Shown here one piece after another: positions 48,611-58,225 of a stretch of 64,000 nt of DNA. Both the position numbers and the translations under genes were made by a program. The notes beneath the pieces are model-generated. The model ran no database searches. It saw only the letters and a list, made by a program, of their open reading frames with translations, and was not told the DNA's origin. The first letter of the stretch is position 1; each line of letters begins with the position of its first letter. This stretch comes from Gammaproteobacteria bacterium (GTDB lineage Bacteria > Pseudomonadota > Gammaproteobacteria > Xanthomonadales > SZUA-36). The stretch lies in NCBI GenBank assembly GCA_030431095.1, contig JAUIJU010000013.1:16343-80342 (forward strand). Reading direction: 5' to 3'.

Positions 48611-49626
48611 GCACCGGCCACCGCGTGGACCTGTCTCCCTTCAATACCTTTGGCGTCCATGCCACCGCCACCCGCGTGCTGGCCATCGAATCCGTGGAAC
48701 AACTGTCGAATACCGATTTCGACCCGGCGCGTGACCTGGTGCTCGGCGGCGGCAGCAACCTGTTGCTGGTCGGTGACGTTCCCGGGGCCGTGCTGCTCAA
48801 TCGCATTCGGGAGCGCCGCATTCTTGGCCAGGTCGGCGAGCGCACCGGTGTGCGCCTGGGCGCCGGCGAGCCCTGGCACGAGGCGGTGCGCTGGACCCTG
48901 GACCAGGGGCTCTCAGGCTTGGAGAACCTGTCGCTGATCCCGGGACTCGCGGGCGCTGCTCCGCTGCAGAACATCGGCGCGTACGGCGTGGAACTGGCCG
49001 AGGCCCTTTTGCAGGTCGAGGCCTGGGACTGGCAGGCGAGGCGCGAGCGGATTTTCGACCGGGAAGAATGTGACTTCGCGTATCGCGACAGCCGCTTCAA
49101 GTCCCGCGACAGGGACCGGTTCCTGGTCACCGGCCTGATTCTCGGCCTGGATCGGGTTTTCCGCCCACGGCTGGACTACGCCGGTGTGCGTGAAGCGGTG
49201 TCCGCCGCCGGTATCGCGCATCCCACCGCCCTGGACGTCAGCGATGCCGTCATGCGCATCCGCCGGCGCAAACTGCCCGACCCCGCCCACATCGGCAACG
49301 CCGGCAGCTTTTTCAAGAATCCGGTGGTCGCCGCGCCGGATGCCGAACGCTTGCGAGCGGACTGGCCCGGGCTTCCGCTGTACCGCGCGGGAGCCGGCCA
49401 AAGCAAGGCCAGCGCCGCCTGGATGATCGAGCACTGCGGATGGAAAGGCCATCGCGAAGGCGACGCCGGTGTTTCCGAGCGACACGCGCTGGTGCTGGTC
49501 AACCATGGTCGGGCCACCGGTCGGCAGATCGCCGACCTGGCGGCACGCATCGTCGATTCGGTGCGCGGGCGCTTTGGGCTCACCCTGGTCAACGAGCCCC
49601 GCATCATCGATTACGACGCCTCCTGA
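48607..49626 (+). CDS. murB: UDP-N-acetylenolpyruvoylglucosamine reductase
   Basis: 339 residues. MurB reduces the enolpyruvyl group to lactyl, completing UDP-MurNAc for peptidoglycan. The FAD domain has FNTFGV and LVLGGGSNLL; the active site includes NIGAYG and the catalytic Ser in NAGSFFKNPVV. The E. coli-like type I length and C-terminal region (ASAAWMIEHCGWKGHREGDAGV) are intact. It overlaps the end of pyrD. Confidence 0.95.
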   Translation: MSTGHRVDLSPFNTFGVHATATRVLAIESVEQLSNTDFDPARDLVLGGGSNLLLVGDVPGAVLLNRIRERRILGQVGERTGVRLGAGEPWHEAVRWTLDQGLSGLENLSLIPGLAGAAPLQNIGAYGVELAEALLQVEAWDWQARRERIFDREECDFAYRDSRFKSRDRDRFLVTGLILGLDRVFRPRLDYAGVREAVSAAGIAHPTALDVSDAVMRIRRRKLPDPAHIGNAGSFFKNPVVAAPDAERLRADWPGLPLYRAGAGQSKASAAWMIEHCGWKGHREGDAGVSERHALVLVNHGRATGRQIADLAARIVDSVRGRFGLTLVNEPRIIDYDAS

Positions 49627-49648
49627 ACACCCCTTTCGAGGACACGAC

Positions 49649-51391
49649 ATGACCCGACCCTATACCCTCATCCTTGCCCTCCTCGTCCTGGGGCTCGTCG
49701 CCTGCGGCGATGCACCGGAACCGGCCTCGAGTGACGCCAGGGACTCCGCCCCGGCCCCGCAGACGTCCACGCCCGACGCCGAGCCCCAGCCGGTGGCGAC
49801 GAAGGCGGCCGAAGACCTGATTTCAGCTGACTCGCTGATGGCGCACATCCGCACTCTGGCGTCCGACGAATTCGGCGGGCGGGCGCCCATGAGCGAGGGC
49901 GAGGCGCTGACGTTGGACTACCTGGAAACGCAGTTCCGCCAGGCCGGTCTCGAACCGATGTTTGGCGACAGCTATCGGCAGAGCGTCTCGCTGGTATCCA
50001 TCGAGGCCGACCCGGAGACGGTACTGACGGTCAGCGGCGGGGAATCGGAGGTGCCGCAGGTCTATGCCTACGGCCCGCAAGTGGTTTACGGCTCGGCGCA
50101 GGTGGTCGAGGAGACCGGGCTGGTAGACAGCGAACTGGTCTGGGTTGGCTATGGCATCGTGGCGCCCGAGTTTGGGTGGAATGACTACGCCGGGCTGGAC
50201 ATGACCGGCAAGACTGCCGTGATCCTGGTCAACGACCCCGGATTCGCCACCGGCAATCCCGGGTTGTTCAACGGCAAGGCCATGACCTACTACGGCCGCT
50301 GGACCTACAAGTACGAGGAAGCCGCGCGCCAGGGTGCCGCCGGCGCGCTGATCGTGCACCAGACCGAACCGGCGGCCTACGGCTGGAACGTGGTCGAGGG
50401 CGGCTGGACCGGTCCGCAGTTTCACCTGGCGCCGGAAGATGGCAACCAGGACCGACTGGCGCTGGAAGGCTGGGTACGGTTCGACGTCGCGGAGGAAATT
50501 CTGGCCCGCGCCGGCGCAGACATCGGCGCGCTCGGCGCACAGGCACTGGAAGGCAACGCCGGTTCACGTCCCCTGGGCGTCAAGGTCAGTGCCCCCATTC
50601 GCAATACGCTGGAGTTTGCCGAGTCGTACAACATCGGGGCGGTTTTGCCCGGATCCGGCGCGCCGGAGGAACTGTTCGTCTACATGGCGCACTGGGACCA
50701 CATGGGCACGTCTGCGCACGAGCCCGGCACCGAGGGTGACTTCATTTACAACGGCGCAGAAGACAACGCCAGTGGCACCGCTGCACTGCTCGAACTCGGT
50801 CGCGCATTCGCCGCCACGACGCCGCGTCCGCGTCGAACGGTCGGGTTCCTGGCTGTCACCGCCGAAGAATCGGGTCTGCTCGGCTCCATGGCCTATGCCG
50901 CCGACCCGGCCTATCCCATGAACCGCACCGTGGCCGGCCTGAACATGGATCGCCTCAATTTCATCGGTCCGATGACCGACGTGGTCGTGATAGGCCACGG
51001 AAGTTCGGAGATGGAAGACGTTCTGGCCACCGCGGCCGCAGAACAGAGTCGCTCGGTGACGCCTGAAGCCACACCGGAAAAAGGCTTTTACTATCGCTCG
51101 GACCACTTCAATTTCGCCAAAAAGGGCGTACCCGTTCTGTATGCGCGCGGCGGCACCACGCACCGTAAACTTGGCGCCCAGTACGTCACGGGCAAAAATG
51201 CCGAGTACGTGGCTGAACGCTATCACTCGCCGGCGGACGAGGTGCAGGACGATTGGGACGTCGACGCCGCGGTGGAAGACCTGCGCCTGTTCTACCGCGT
51301 CGGATTGGCCGTGGCCGGCGGCGCCTTCTGGCCGTCTTGGTACGAAGGGAACGAGTTCCGGGCCATTCGCGAGGAATCCCTGGCCGAGTGA
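49649..51391 (+). CDS. M28 family peptidase lipoprotein
   Basis: 580 residues. A lipoprotein signal ends in LVAC; a Ser/Pro-rich linker follows. The M28 zinc-peptidase core shows AHWDH (His ligand), GAEDNASGTAALLELGR (bridging Asp), TAEESGLLGS (catalytic Glu pair) and the late His in ERYHSPADE. An inserted protease-associated (PA) domain lies at about residues 140-300 (ELVWVGYGI, GKTAVILVNDP, GAAGALIVHQ). It would cleave amino-terminal residues in the envelope. GAGGAC lies seven bases before ATG 49649. Confidence 0.9.
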   Translation: MTRPYTLILALLVLGLVACGDAPEPASSDARDSAPAPQTSTPDAEPQPVATKAAEDLISADSLMAHIRTLASDEFGGRAPMSEGEALTLDYLETQFRQAGLEPMFGDSYRQSVSLVSIEADPETVLTVSGGESEVPQVYAYGPQVVYGSAQVVEETGLVDSELVWVGYGIVAPEFGWNDYAGLDMTGKTAVILVNDPGFATGNPGLFNGKAMTYYGRWTYKYEEAARQGAAGALIVHQTEPAAYGWNVVEGGWTGPQFHLAPEDGNQDRLALEGWVRFDVAEEILARAGADIGALGAQALEGNAGSRPLGVKVSAPIRNTLEFAESYNIGAVLPGSGAPEELFVYMAHWDHMGTSAHEPGTEGDFIYNGAEDNASGTAALLELGRAFAATTPRPRRTVGFLAVTAEESGLLGSMAYAADPAYPMNRTVAGLNMDRLNFIGPMTDVVVIGHGSSEMEDVLATAAAEQSRSVTPEATPEKGFYYRSDHFNFAKKGVPVLYARGGTTHRKLGAQYVTGKNAEYVAERYHSPADEVQDDWDVDAAVEDLRLFYRVGLAVAGGAFWPSWYEGNEFRAIREESLAE

Positions 51392-51429
51392 GCGATGAGT
51401 TCAGGGGAAGGTGACAGGAACGGAGCGCG

Positions 51430-52383
51430 TTACTCTGACCCTTTACCCTGACCCCGTGCTTCGTTGGTAATGCCGTGGGGCACGTGGCCAGTGGTGACGT
51501 GCGCGCGCGCGGACTCGCAGTGAGCCGTCTGGTCGTCGAAAAAGATGTCCGCACCGAAGGCTGACAGGAACGGGCCTTTTTCTCGTCCGCCGAGGAACAA
51601 TGCTTCGTCGATCCGGATGCCCCAGTGGCGCAGGGTCAGAATGACGCGCTTGTGCGCCGGCGCCGATCGCGCCGTCACCAGGGCCGTGCGGATCGGGTTG
51701 TTCTCGATGGGGTAGGCAGACTGGATGTCGTGCAAGGCCTGCAGAACCCGCTTGAACGGCCCACCCATCAGCGGTTCCAGCGCGGATTGTTTCTCGCTGG
51801 CGGCAAAGGCTTCCAGGCCCTGTTGCTGGAATACCCGTTCCGCCTCGTCACTGAACAGCACCGCGTCGCCATCGAAGGCGATGCGCAACTGCCCGTCTTC
51901 CGGACCGCTGGCGCCGGCCGGCAGGATCTTGGCCGCGGCGAAGCCGGCCTCCAGGGTGCGGCGCACATCGTCATCGTGGGTAGACAGAAACAGGTCGGCG
52001 CCCAGGGCCTGCATGTAGCGGTCCGGCGGCTCGCCGTTGGTGAACACCGCCCGCTCGACGTGCAGGCCGTGGTGCTCGATGGAATTGAAAATGCGCAGCC
52101 CCGAATCGGCGCTGTTGCGCGAGGCCAGGATGACTTCGACGCCGGGATGCTCCACGCCCTCGTCTCGACCGTTTTCGTTCAGGGCCAGCAGCTTGCGCAC
52201 CAGGGGAAATGCCACGCCGGGGGCGAGCACGTCGTCCTCCCGGGCGCGTTGATACCTGGCGTAAGTCTCCAGCCCTTCGTGCTCGAACACGTCGTGGCTT
52301 TGGCGAAGGTCGAACAAAGCGCGTGACGAGATCGCCACCACCAGGGGGCGAGGATGCAGTTCCGTGACGTTTTCGTGGTTCAT
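51430..52383 (-). CDS. Cytosolic 5'-nucleotidase family protein
   Basis: 317 residues of the 5'-nucleotidase family PF06189 (related to eukaryotic cytosolic 5'-nucleotidase I). VAISSRALFDLRQSH begins the fold; IAFDGDAVLFSDE is the DxD phosphatase motif, and FLGGREKGPFLSAFGADIFFDDQ a later acidic site. It dephosphorylates nucleoside monophosphates. It lies just after nadK, a linkage also seen in Xanthomonadales. There is no ribosome-binding site; two competing hairpins end a few bases before the ATG at 52383. Confidence 0.85.
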   Translation of the reverse strand: MNHENVTELHPRPLVVAISSRALFDLRQSHDVFEHEGLETYARYQRAREDDVLAPGVAFPLVRKLLALNENGRDEGVEHPGVEVILASRNSADSGLRIFNSIEHHGLHVERAVFTNGEPPDRYMQALGADLFLSTHDDDVRRTLEAGFAAAKILPAGASGPEDGQLRIAFDGDAVLFSDEAERVFQQQGLEAFAASEKQSALEPLMGGPFKRVLQALHDIQSAYPIENNPIRTALVTARSAPAHKRVILTLRHWGIRIDEALFLGGREKGPFLSAFGADIFFDDQTAHCESARAHVTTGHVPHGITNEARGQGKGSE

Positions 52384-52389
52384 GGACGC

Positions 52390-52425
52390 ACGGTACCCGG
52401 TACCGTTCTCAAACCTCGAGAACGG
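52390..52425 (-). promoter_or_regulatory. Overlapping hairpin pair between nadK and the 5'-nucleotidase gene
   Basis: Hairpin A: ACGGTACC (52390-52397), one base, GGTACCGT (52399-52406). Hairpin B: CCGTTCTC (52403-52410), seven bases, GAGAACGG (52418-52425). They share 52403-52406, so only one can form fully. The pair fills the 46-base gap and would affect translation of the downstream gene. Confidence 0.55.
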
Positions 52426-52429
52426 CACT

Positions 52430-53194
52430 TCACAGGAACTGCTCGTTGAGAATGCGTTCCTCCAGCGAGTGCTCCTCGTCGAACAGCATGCGCAGGGTGA
52501 CGCCGCGTTCCTCGTGCACCTGCACGCGGACCACGTTACGCACTTCGTACGCGTCCGCCGTGGCGCTGACCGAGCGCTTGAGCGGATCGAGCACATCGAA
52601 GGTCACGTGGGCACTGGCGGGCAACACGGCGCCGCGCCAGCGTCGCGGTCGAAAGGGGCTGATCGGGGTCAGCGCCAGCGCATCGGTGCCCAGCGGAAGA
52701 ATCGGCCCGCGTACGGAAAAATTGTACGCCGTGCTACCGGCAGCCGTGGACACCAGCACCCCGTCACAGACCAGTTCCTCGACCTTCACGGTGTCGTTCA
52801 CCGCGATGCGGATGTGCGCAGCCTGGTTGGTCTGGCGCAGCAGGGACACCTCGTTGATGGCCAGCGCCTCGGAAGTGTCTCCGGATTCGGTCTCCACGAT
52901 CATTTTCAGGGGGTGCAGGCCCACCTCTTCGGCCGAGGCCAGGCGTTCCAGCAACCCGTGCGGCTCGTAGCGGTTCATCAGGAATCCCACGTTGCCGGTT
53001 TTCATGCCGTATACGGGTAAACGGGCGCCGGTCAGGCGATGCAGGGTGCGCAGCATGAACCCGTCACCGCCGATGGCCACGATGACCTCGGCGCCGGCCA
53101 GCTCGGACTGACCATAACGACGGGTCATCTCCGCCAGCGCTGCCTGGCCATTGTCCGAGGGACTGGCCACGAAGTGAATGCGGGGCGAGGTCAT
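52430..53194 (-). CDS. nadK: NAD kinase (short, GGDGFM type)
   Basis: 254 residues. NadK phosphorylates NAD to NADP. The catalytic GGDG is in AIGGDGFMLRTL (most enterobacterial enzymes have GGDGT), followed by GNVGFLMN, NEVSLLRQT, and GVLVSTAAGSTAYNFS; TPISPFRPRRWRG is typical of the Alphaproteobacterial/Xanthomonadales form. The start ATG 53194 follows the gdhB stop after one base, so nadK depends on transcription from the glutamate dehydrogenase gene. Confidence 0.94.
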   Translation of the reverse strand: MTSPRIHFVASPSDNGQAALAEMTRRYGQSELAGAEVIVAIGGDGFMLRTLHRLTGARLPVYGMKTGNVGFLMNRYEPHGLLERLASAEEVGLHPLKMIVETESGDTSEALAINEVSLLRQTNQAAHIRIAVNDTVKVEELVCDGVLVSTAAGSTAYNFSVRGPILPLGTDALALTPISPFRPRRWRGAVLPASAHVTFDVLDPLKRSVSATADAYEVRNVVRVQVHEERGVTLRMLFDEEHSLEERILNEQFL

Positions 53195-53195
53195 G

Positions 53196-56100
53196 TCAGG
53201 ACGAGGCGCTCACCAGCTGTCCCAGGGAACGCACCGCCACCGATGCGGTGGCGTAGTCCACGCGTTCGAGATTGCGCATGTCTTCCATCATGTCCATGAC
53301 CCGTCGCACGTCTTCCTGCAGCTTGTCGATCCATGACTGTACGGGATCGCCCTCGAGTCCGCATGACTGGATCACCGTGTCCACCAGGTCGCGGTGGTGT
53401 GCGTAGAGCTCGTCACGCAGGTTGCCGCGGGCCTGGGCGTGCCACTGACCTTCCACCCGCAGGGCCTCGACCTGGCCGCGCAGCCACTTGAGGCCGAGGG
53501 ACTCGCCCAGCCCCTGGTAGACCGAAGCCACCTGCATCACGTCAAGCTCACTCTCGGCCGCCGTCTCCACCACGTCCAGCATGGGAAAGACGGACGGCAA
53601 CAGGGCGATCCGGCGCGCCAGCCGTCGGGGTACGCCGCCATCGGCGTAACGGGTTTCGATCGCGTCCACCGATTCCCGGTCGGCCAGGTCCAGGCGGCTG
53701 ATCAGTCCCTTCTGCAAGACATCCAGTCCCGGGCGCAGGCGATCCAGGGTGTCCTGGATCCGCAGCTGGTGGCCCGGCAGGTTGGCCAGCCAGCGCGTGA
53801 CCTGCCGCACCTGGTTCCACATGACCAGCAGCGCGTCAATCTGCAGCGACGCGGCGACCTTGTTGTCCAGCGCCTCGACCCGGGCCCAGAAATCCCGCGC
53901 ATCCAGCAGCTCTCGCGCCACGGTGTAGGCACGGGCCAGTTTGTCCGCTCCGGCCCCGGTGTCTTCGCGCATCCGCACCACGAAGGAAATGCCCATGCGG
54001 TTGACCAGGCTGTTGGTGACCTGGGTGGCGACAATCTCGCGCCGCAGCCGGTGGTCTGGAATCAGGTCGTCGAACCGCTCCTGCAGCGGCCCGGGGAAAT
54101 AGCGCGCCAGCTCCGTGGACAGGAAGGGGTCCTCCGGCACGTCGGAGTCCAACAGTTGCTGGTACAGGCGGATCTTGCTGTAGCTGAGCAGCACCGAGAG
54201 CTCAGGCCGATACAGACCTTCGGCGCGATTGCGCCGTTCCACGAGTTCGTCGTCCTCGGGCAGAAACTCCAGTTCACGGTCCAGCAGTCCTTCTTCTTCC
54301 AGGACGTTGATGAAACGCTGCTTGGCACCGAGCCGCGGACCGCTGAGGCGCTCCATCATGGACAGGGCCTGGGTCTGCAGGTAATTGCTGCGCAGCACCA
54401 GGTTCTCGACCTCGTCGGTCATCTCCGCCAGCAGCGCGTTGCGTTGCTCCAGGTCCAGCCGACCGGCGCGCAGGGCCTGGCCGAGCAACAGTTTGATGTT
54501 CACTTCGTGGTCGGAACAGTCGACGCCCGCGGAGTTGTCGATGAAGTCAGTGTTGATCCGCCCGCCGGCCCGGGCGTATTCGACGCGGCCCAGCTGCGTG
54601 ACGCCCAGGTTGCCCCCTTCACCCACCACCCGGCAGCGCAGCTCGTTGCCGTTGACCCTCACCGGGTTATTGGCCATATCGCCCACCTCGGCATGACCCT
54701 CGCGCGCGGCCTTGACGTAGGTGCCGATTCCGCCGTTCCACAGCAGGTCCACTTCGGCTTTGAGCAGGGCCCGGATCAACTCGTTGGGCGACAGCTCGAT
54801 TTCCCGGATACCGAGCCAGTCGCGAATCGGCTTGCTCAGGGCGATGGATTTCTCCTGTCGCGAAAAAACACCGCCACCCGCGGAAATCAGCGAGGCGTCA
54901 TAGTCGGCCCAGCTCGATCGCGGCAGGCCGAACAACCGCTTGCGCTCGCGAAAACCCGATACCGGGTCGGGATTGGGATCGATGAAAATGTGCAGGTGAT
55001 TGAACGCGGCCTGCAGCCGAATCTGCTTCGACAACAACATGCCGTTGCCGAAAACGTCCCCGGACATGTCCCCGATACCGACCACCGTGAACGGTTCTTT
55101 CTGGATGTCGCGGCCCAACTCGCGGAAATGTCGCTTCACGCCTTCCCAGGCGCCCTTGGCGGTGATGCCCATGCCCTTGTGGTCATAGCCGACCGAGCCG
55201 CCGGAGGCGAACGCGTCGTCCATCCAGAAGCCGCGATCCTGGGCGATCGCGTTGGCCGTGTCGCTGAACGTGGCCGTACCCTTGTCGGCCGCCACCACCA
55301 GGTAGGGGTCGTCATCATCCCAGCGCAGCACATCGGGCGGCGGGACGATCTTTTCTTCAAGTAAATTATCTGTTACATCCAATAACCCATTGATAAATAT
55401 TTTATAACAAGCGACACCTTCTTCCAGTACAGCTTCACGGCCACCGCTTTCCGGCAGGTTCATTGGCACGAAACCGCCCTTGGCGCCCACCGGCACGATC
55501 ATGGTGTTCTTGACGTTCTGCGCCTTCATCAGGCCCAGCACTTCGGTGCGGAAATCGGCCTTCCGGTCCGACCAGCGCAAACCGCCACGTGCAATGGGGC
55601 CCATGCGCAGGTGAATGCCTTCGACGCGCGTGGAATACACCCAGATTTCCCGGTACGGGCGCGGCGCCGGCAGGTCCGGAACGCGGGAGGAGTCGAACTT
55701 GAAGCTGATGTAGTCCTTGCGGCGCCCTGCTTCGTCGCACTGGTAGAAATTGGTGCGCAGGGTGCTGCGAATCACCCGGTAGAACACGTGCAGAATACGG
55801 TCTTCGTCCAGGCTGGAAACGGCATTGAGTCCGCGGATGAACGCCTTCTCCAGGGTGCGCACGAGCGCTTCGCGCTGGTCCGAGCCACGATGATCGATCA
55901 CTTCCTGGATGTACTCCAGCAGCACCGGGTCCTCGTGGCCGCCCTCCCGTACCAGCGCCTCGAGGCTGGCCGACAGGCGCCGGGCCGCCAGGTCTCGCCG
56001 GTAATCGGTTTCCGCTTCCCTCGCCGGGTCGAACAGGGCTTCGAAGTAGGCCACCAGCAATCGCGCGAGCAACGGATGCCGGGACAGCGTCATGGCCATG

Positions 56101-58154
56101 TAGGCCAGTGAGAACGGAATGCCCGTCTGCTGCAGGTACTTGCAATAGGCGCGCATGATCTTGACCTGGCGCCAGTCCAGACCGCAGGCCAGGATCAGCC
56201 GGTTGAAGCCATCGCTGCGGGTTACGCCCCGCCAGGTATGCAGGAAGGCCTCGGTGAAGGTCTCGCGCACCTGGTCCAGGTTCAGACTGGCCGCGTGCGG
56301 GTACGCCATGTCGTAGTCCTGCACCCAGATCGGCTCTCCGTCGCCCATTTCAAGTCGGTAGGGACGCTCGTTGCTGACCTCCAGGCCCAGGTGCTCCAGG
56401 ATGGGCAACACCTGCGAGAGCGGAATCGGTCGGCCACGCTTGAACAGCTTGAAACGGATGATGCCCGACTCCTTGCTGCGCGGACGATACAGGCTCATGG
56501 CCAGGTCGTCTTCGTCACCGAGTTGGGCGATGCGCTCCACGTCATAACTCGCCACCCATGGGGATACGTCTTCCTGGTAGGCGGCTGGAAACGCTTCGCC
56601 GTAGGCCGCGGCCCAGGCCAGGCCCTGCTCTTCGCCGAATTTCTGCACCAGGATGTCCCGCAGGCCGTCCAGCCAGGATCGCACCGCCTCGATGATGCGG
56701 TTCTCCAGCGCACGGATGTCGGGATCGGGTTGCGCGCCCGGCCGGGGGCGGATCAGCAACTGCAGCCGCGCCAGGCGCGACTCGGAAATCTGCACGGTGT
56801 AGTCCAGCTGCTCGCCCTGGAAAGCCCGGTACAGAATGTCCTGGATCTTTTCACGGCTTTCCGTACTGAAATCATCCCGTGGAATGAATACGAGACAGGA
56901 GTAGAACCGGTGGAAGCGCTCACGGCGTACGAGCAGGCGCACCCGTTGGCGTTCCATCAGCTCCAGGACCTTCATGGCGATGTCCTCGATTTCCTTCACG
57001 CTGGCCTGGAACAGGTCGTCGCGTGGCAGGGTTTCGAGAATATGCACCAGTGACTTGTGCGCGTAGCTGCCCTCGCGCAGCACCGAGCGCTCCAGCACCT
57101 TGGCGATCTTGAGCCGGATCAGTGGCGTGTCGGTTACGCGACGAAAGTAGGCATTGGAAGTGAACAGGCCAATAAAGCGGTGTTCACCGATGACACGTCC
57201 CTTTTCGTCGAACTGCAGGACGCCGATGTAGTCCATGTAGCCGCCACGGTGCACGGTGCTGCGCGCCCGTGTCTTGGTGATGATCAGGGGGTGTTTGCGC
57301 GCTCCCAGGGCGCCATCGCTGAGTGTTGCGATGGGGCGACTGCGGATGGTCTTCTCGGTTTCCCGCAGAATCCCGACACCACTGCCCTCCTGCAGTTCGA
57401 GGTTGAAGCGGCCGTCCTCGCGGTCGACCTGGTAGTTGCGCGCGCCCAGCAGAATAAGGTGATCGTCGCGCAGCCATTCAAGAAAGTCGCGGCACTCTTC
57501 GAGCAGCGCCGGCTCGCACTGGCCGCACCAGGTCGCGAGCTGACGGGCGGCTTCGCCGAGCCGTTCGCGCATCTCGGGCCAGTCTTCCACTGCACGGGTC
57601 ACATCCTGCATGGCGCCACGCAGGCGCTGCTCGATCACCCGCAGCGCTTCCGAACCGTTCTGCCGGTCGACCTGCAGGTGCATGATGGATTCCGGTTCGC
57701 CCTTCCCTTCAGCGGTCGCATAGAATCCGCGCAACCGACCGAGCCGGTCACGCTCCACGTGAATCACCGGGTGCACGATGATGTGCACGCCCAGGTCCAG
57801 TTCCGAGAGCACCAGGTTGGCGGTGTCGACAAGAAACGGCATGTCGGGATGCACCATCTCGATGATGGTGTGCGGACTGGTCCAGCCGTCGGCTCGCTGT
57901 TTCGGGTTGAACACCCGGATGCGACCCTTACCGGGTTCGCGGCGGCCAGCGAACTTCATCAGGCCGGCAATGATGGCAGCCACGGTCGGGGGCGTCTCGC
58001 CCTGGATTTCCTCGTAGGGAACCCGCCTCAGGAACGCCTGTGCGAAATATTCAGCCTGCTCCGCGCGGCGCTTGCCAGCACGTGCGGCCAGGATGGTCTG
58101 GACCTGTTCCAGCAGGGCGGCCTTGCCCTGCGAGGCGCGTTTGCTGCTCGTCAT
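53196..58154 (-). CDS. gdhB: NAD-specific glutamate dehydrogenase, large 180-kDa type
   Basis: 1652 residues, as usual for the large NAD-GDH class. It deaminates glutamate to 2-oxoglutarate in the cytoplasm. The N-terminal half holds ACT-like regulatory regions; the catalytic domain (about residues 830-1200) has RGGLRWSDRKADFRTEVLGLMKAQ, PVGAKGGFVP, DPYLVVAADKGTATFSDTAN and NGGIGTYVKA. Near codons 905-935 the DNA turns strongly AT-rich (55350-55420) while the protein still reads FINGLLDVTDNL as expected. nadK begins one base after its stop. Confidence 0.95.
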   Translation of the reverse strand: MTSSKRASQGKAALLEQVQTILAARAGKRRAEQAEYFAQAFLRRVPYEEIQGETPPTVAAIIAGLMKFAGRREPGKGRIRVFNPKQRADGWTSPHTIIEMVHPDMPFLVDTANLVLSELDLGVHIIVHPVIHVERDRLGRLRGFYATAEGKGEPESIMHLQVDRQNGSEALRVIEQRLRGAMQDVTRAVEDWPEMRERLGEAARQLATWCGQCEPALLEECRDFLEWLRDDHLILLGARNYQVDREDGRFNLELQEGSGVGILRETEKTIRSRPIATLSDGALGARKHPLIITKTRARSTVHRGGYMDYIGVLQFDEKGRVIGEHRFIGLFTSNAYFRRVTDTPLIRLKIAKVLERSVLREGSYAHKSLVHILETLPRDDLFQASVKEIEDIAMKVLELMERQRVRLLVRRERFHRFYSCLVFIPRDDFSTESREKIQDILYRAFQGEQLDYTVQISESRLARLQLLIRPRPGAQPDPDIRALENRIIEAVRSWLDGLRDILVQKFGEEQGLAWAAAYGEAFPAAYQEDVSPWVASYDVERIAQLGDEDDLAMSLYRPRSKESGIIRFKLFKRGRPIPLSQVLPILEHLGLEVSNERPYRLEMGDGEPIWVQDYDMAYPHAASLNLDQVRETFTEAFLHTWRGVTRSDGFNRLILACGLDWRQVKIMRAYCKYLQQTGIPFSLAYMAMTLSRHPLLARLLVAYFEALFDPAREAETDYRRDLAARRLSASLEALVREGGHEDPVLLEYIQEVIDHRGSDQREALVRTLEKAFIRGLNAVSSLDEDRILHVFYRVIRSTLRTNFYQCDEAGRRKDYISFKFDSSRVPDLPAPRPYREIWVYSTRVEGIHLRMGPIARGGLRWSDRKADFRTEVLGLMKAQNVKNTMIVPVGAKGGFVPMNLPESGGREAVLEEGVACYKIFINGLLDVTDNLLEEKIVPPPDVLRWDDDDPYLVVAADKGTATFSDTANAIAQDRGFWMDDAFASGGSVGYDHKGMGITAKGAWEGVKRHFRELGRDIQKEPFTVVGIGDMSGDVFGNGMLLSKQIRLQAAFNHLHIFIDPNPDPVSGFRERKRLFGLPRSSWADYDASLISAGGGVFSRQEKSIALSKPIRDWLGIREIELSPNELIRALLKAEVDLLWNGGIGTYVKAAREGHAEVGDMANNPVRVNGNELRCRVVGEGGNLGVTQLGRVEYARAGGRINTDFIDNSAGVDCSDHEVNIKLLLGQALRAGRLDLEQRNALLAEMTDEVENLVLRSNYLQTQALSMMERLSGPRLGAKQRFINVLEEEGLLDRELEFLPEDDELVERRNRAEGLYRPELSVLLSYSKIRLYQQLLDSDVPEDPFLSTELARYFPGPLQERFDDLIPDHRLRREIVATQVTNSLVNRMGISFVVRMREDTGAGADKLARAYTVARELLDARDFWARVEALDNKVAASLQIDALLVMWNQVRQVTRWLANLPGHQLRIQDTLDRLRPGLDVLQKGLISRLDLADRESVDAIETRYADGGVPRRLARRIALLPSVFPMLDVVETAAESELDVMQVASVYQGLGESLGLKWLRGQVEALRVEGQWHAQARGNLRDELYAHHRDLVDTVIQSCGLEGDPVQSWIDKLQEDVRRVMDMMEDMRNLERVDYATASVAVRSLGQLVSASS

Positions 58155-58225
58155 TTGTGTCGGGCCATGCGGCCCCTCCCCCGCGGTTTGAGCCTGGTCG
58201 GTGCGGCCTGCCGGCCGCCGGCGGA

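Noticed and set aside
53394..55364. A 656-codon open frame antisense to the NAD-GDH gene
   Set aside because: Low-complexity, His/Gln-rich translation with no start signal; the real gene on the other strand has all family motifs.
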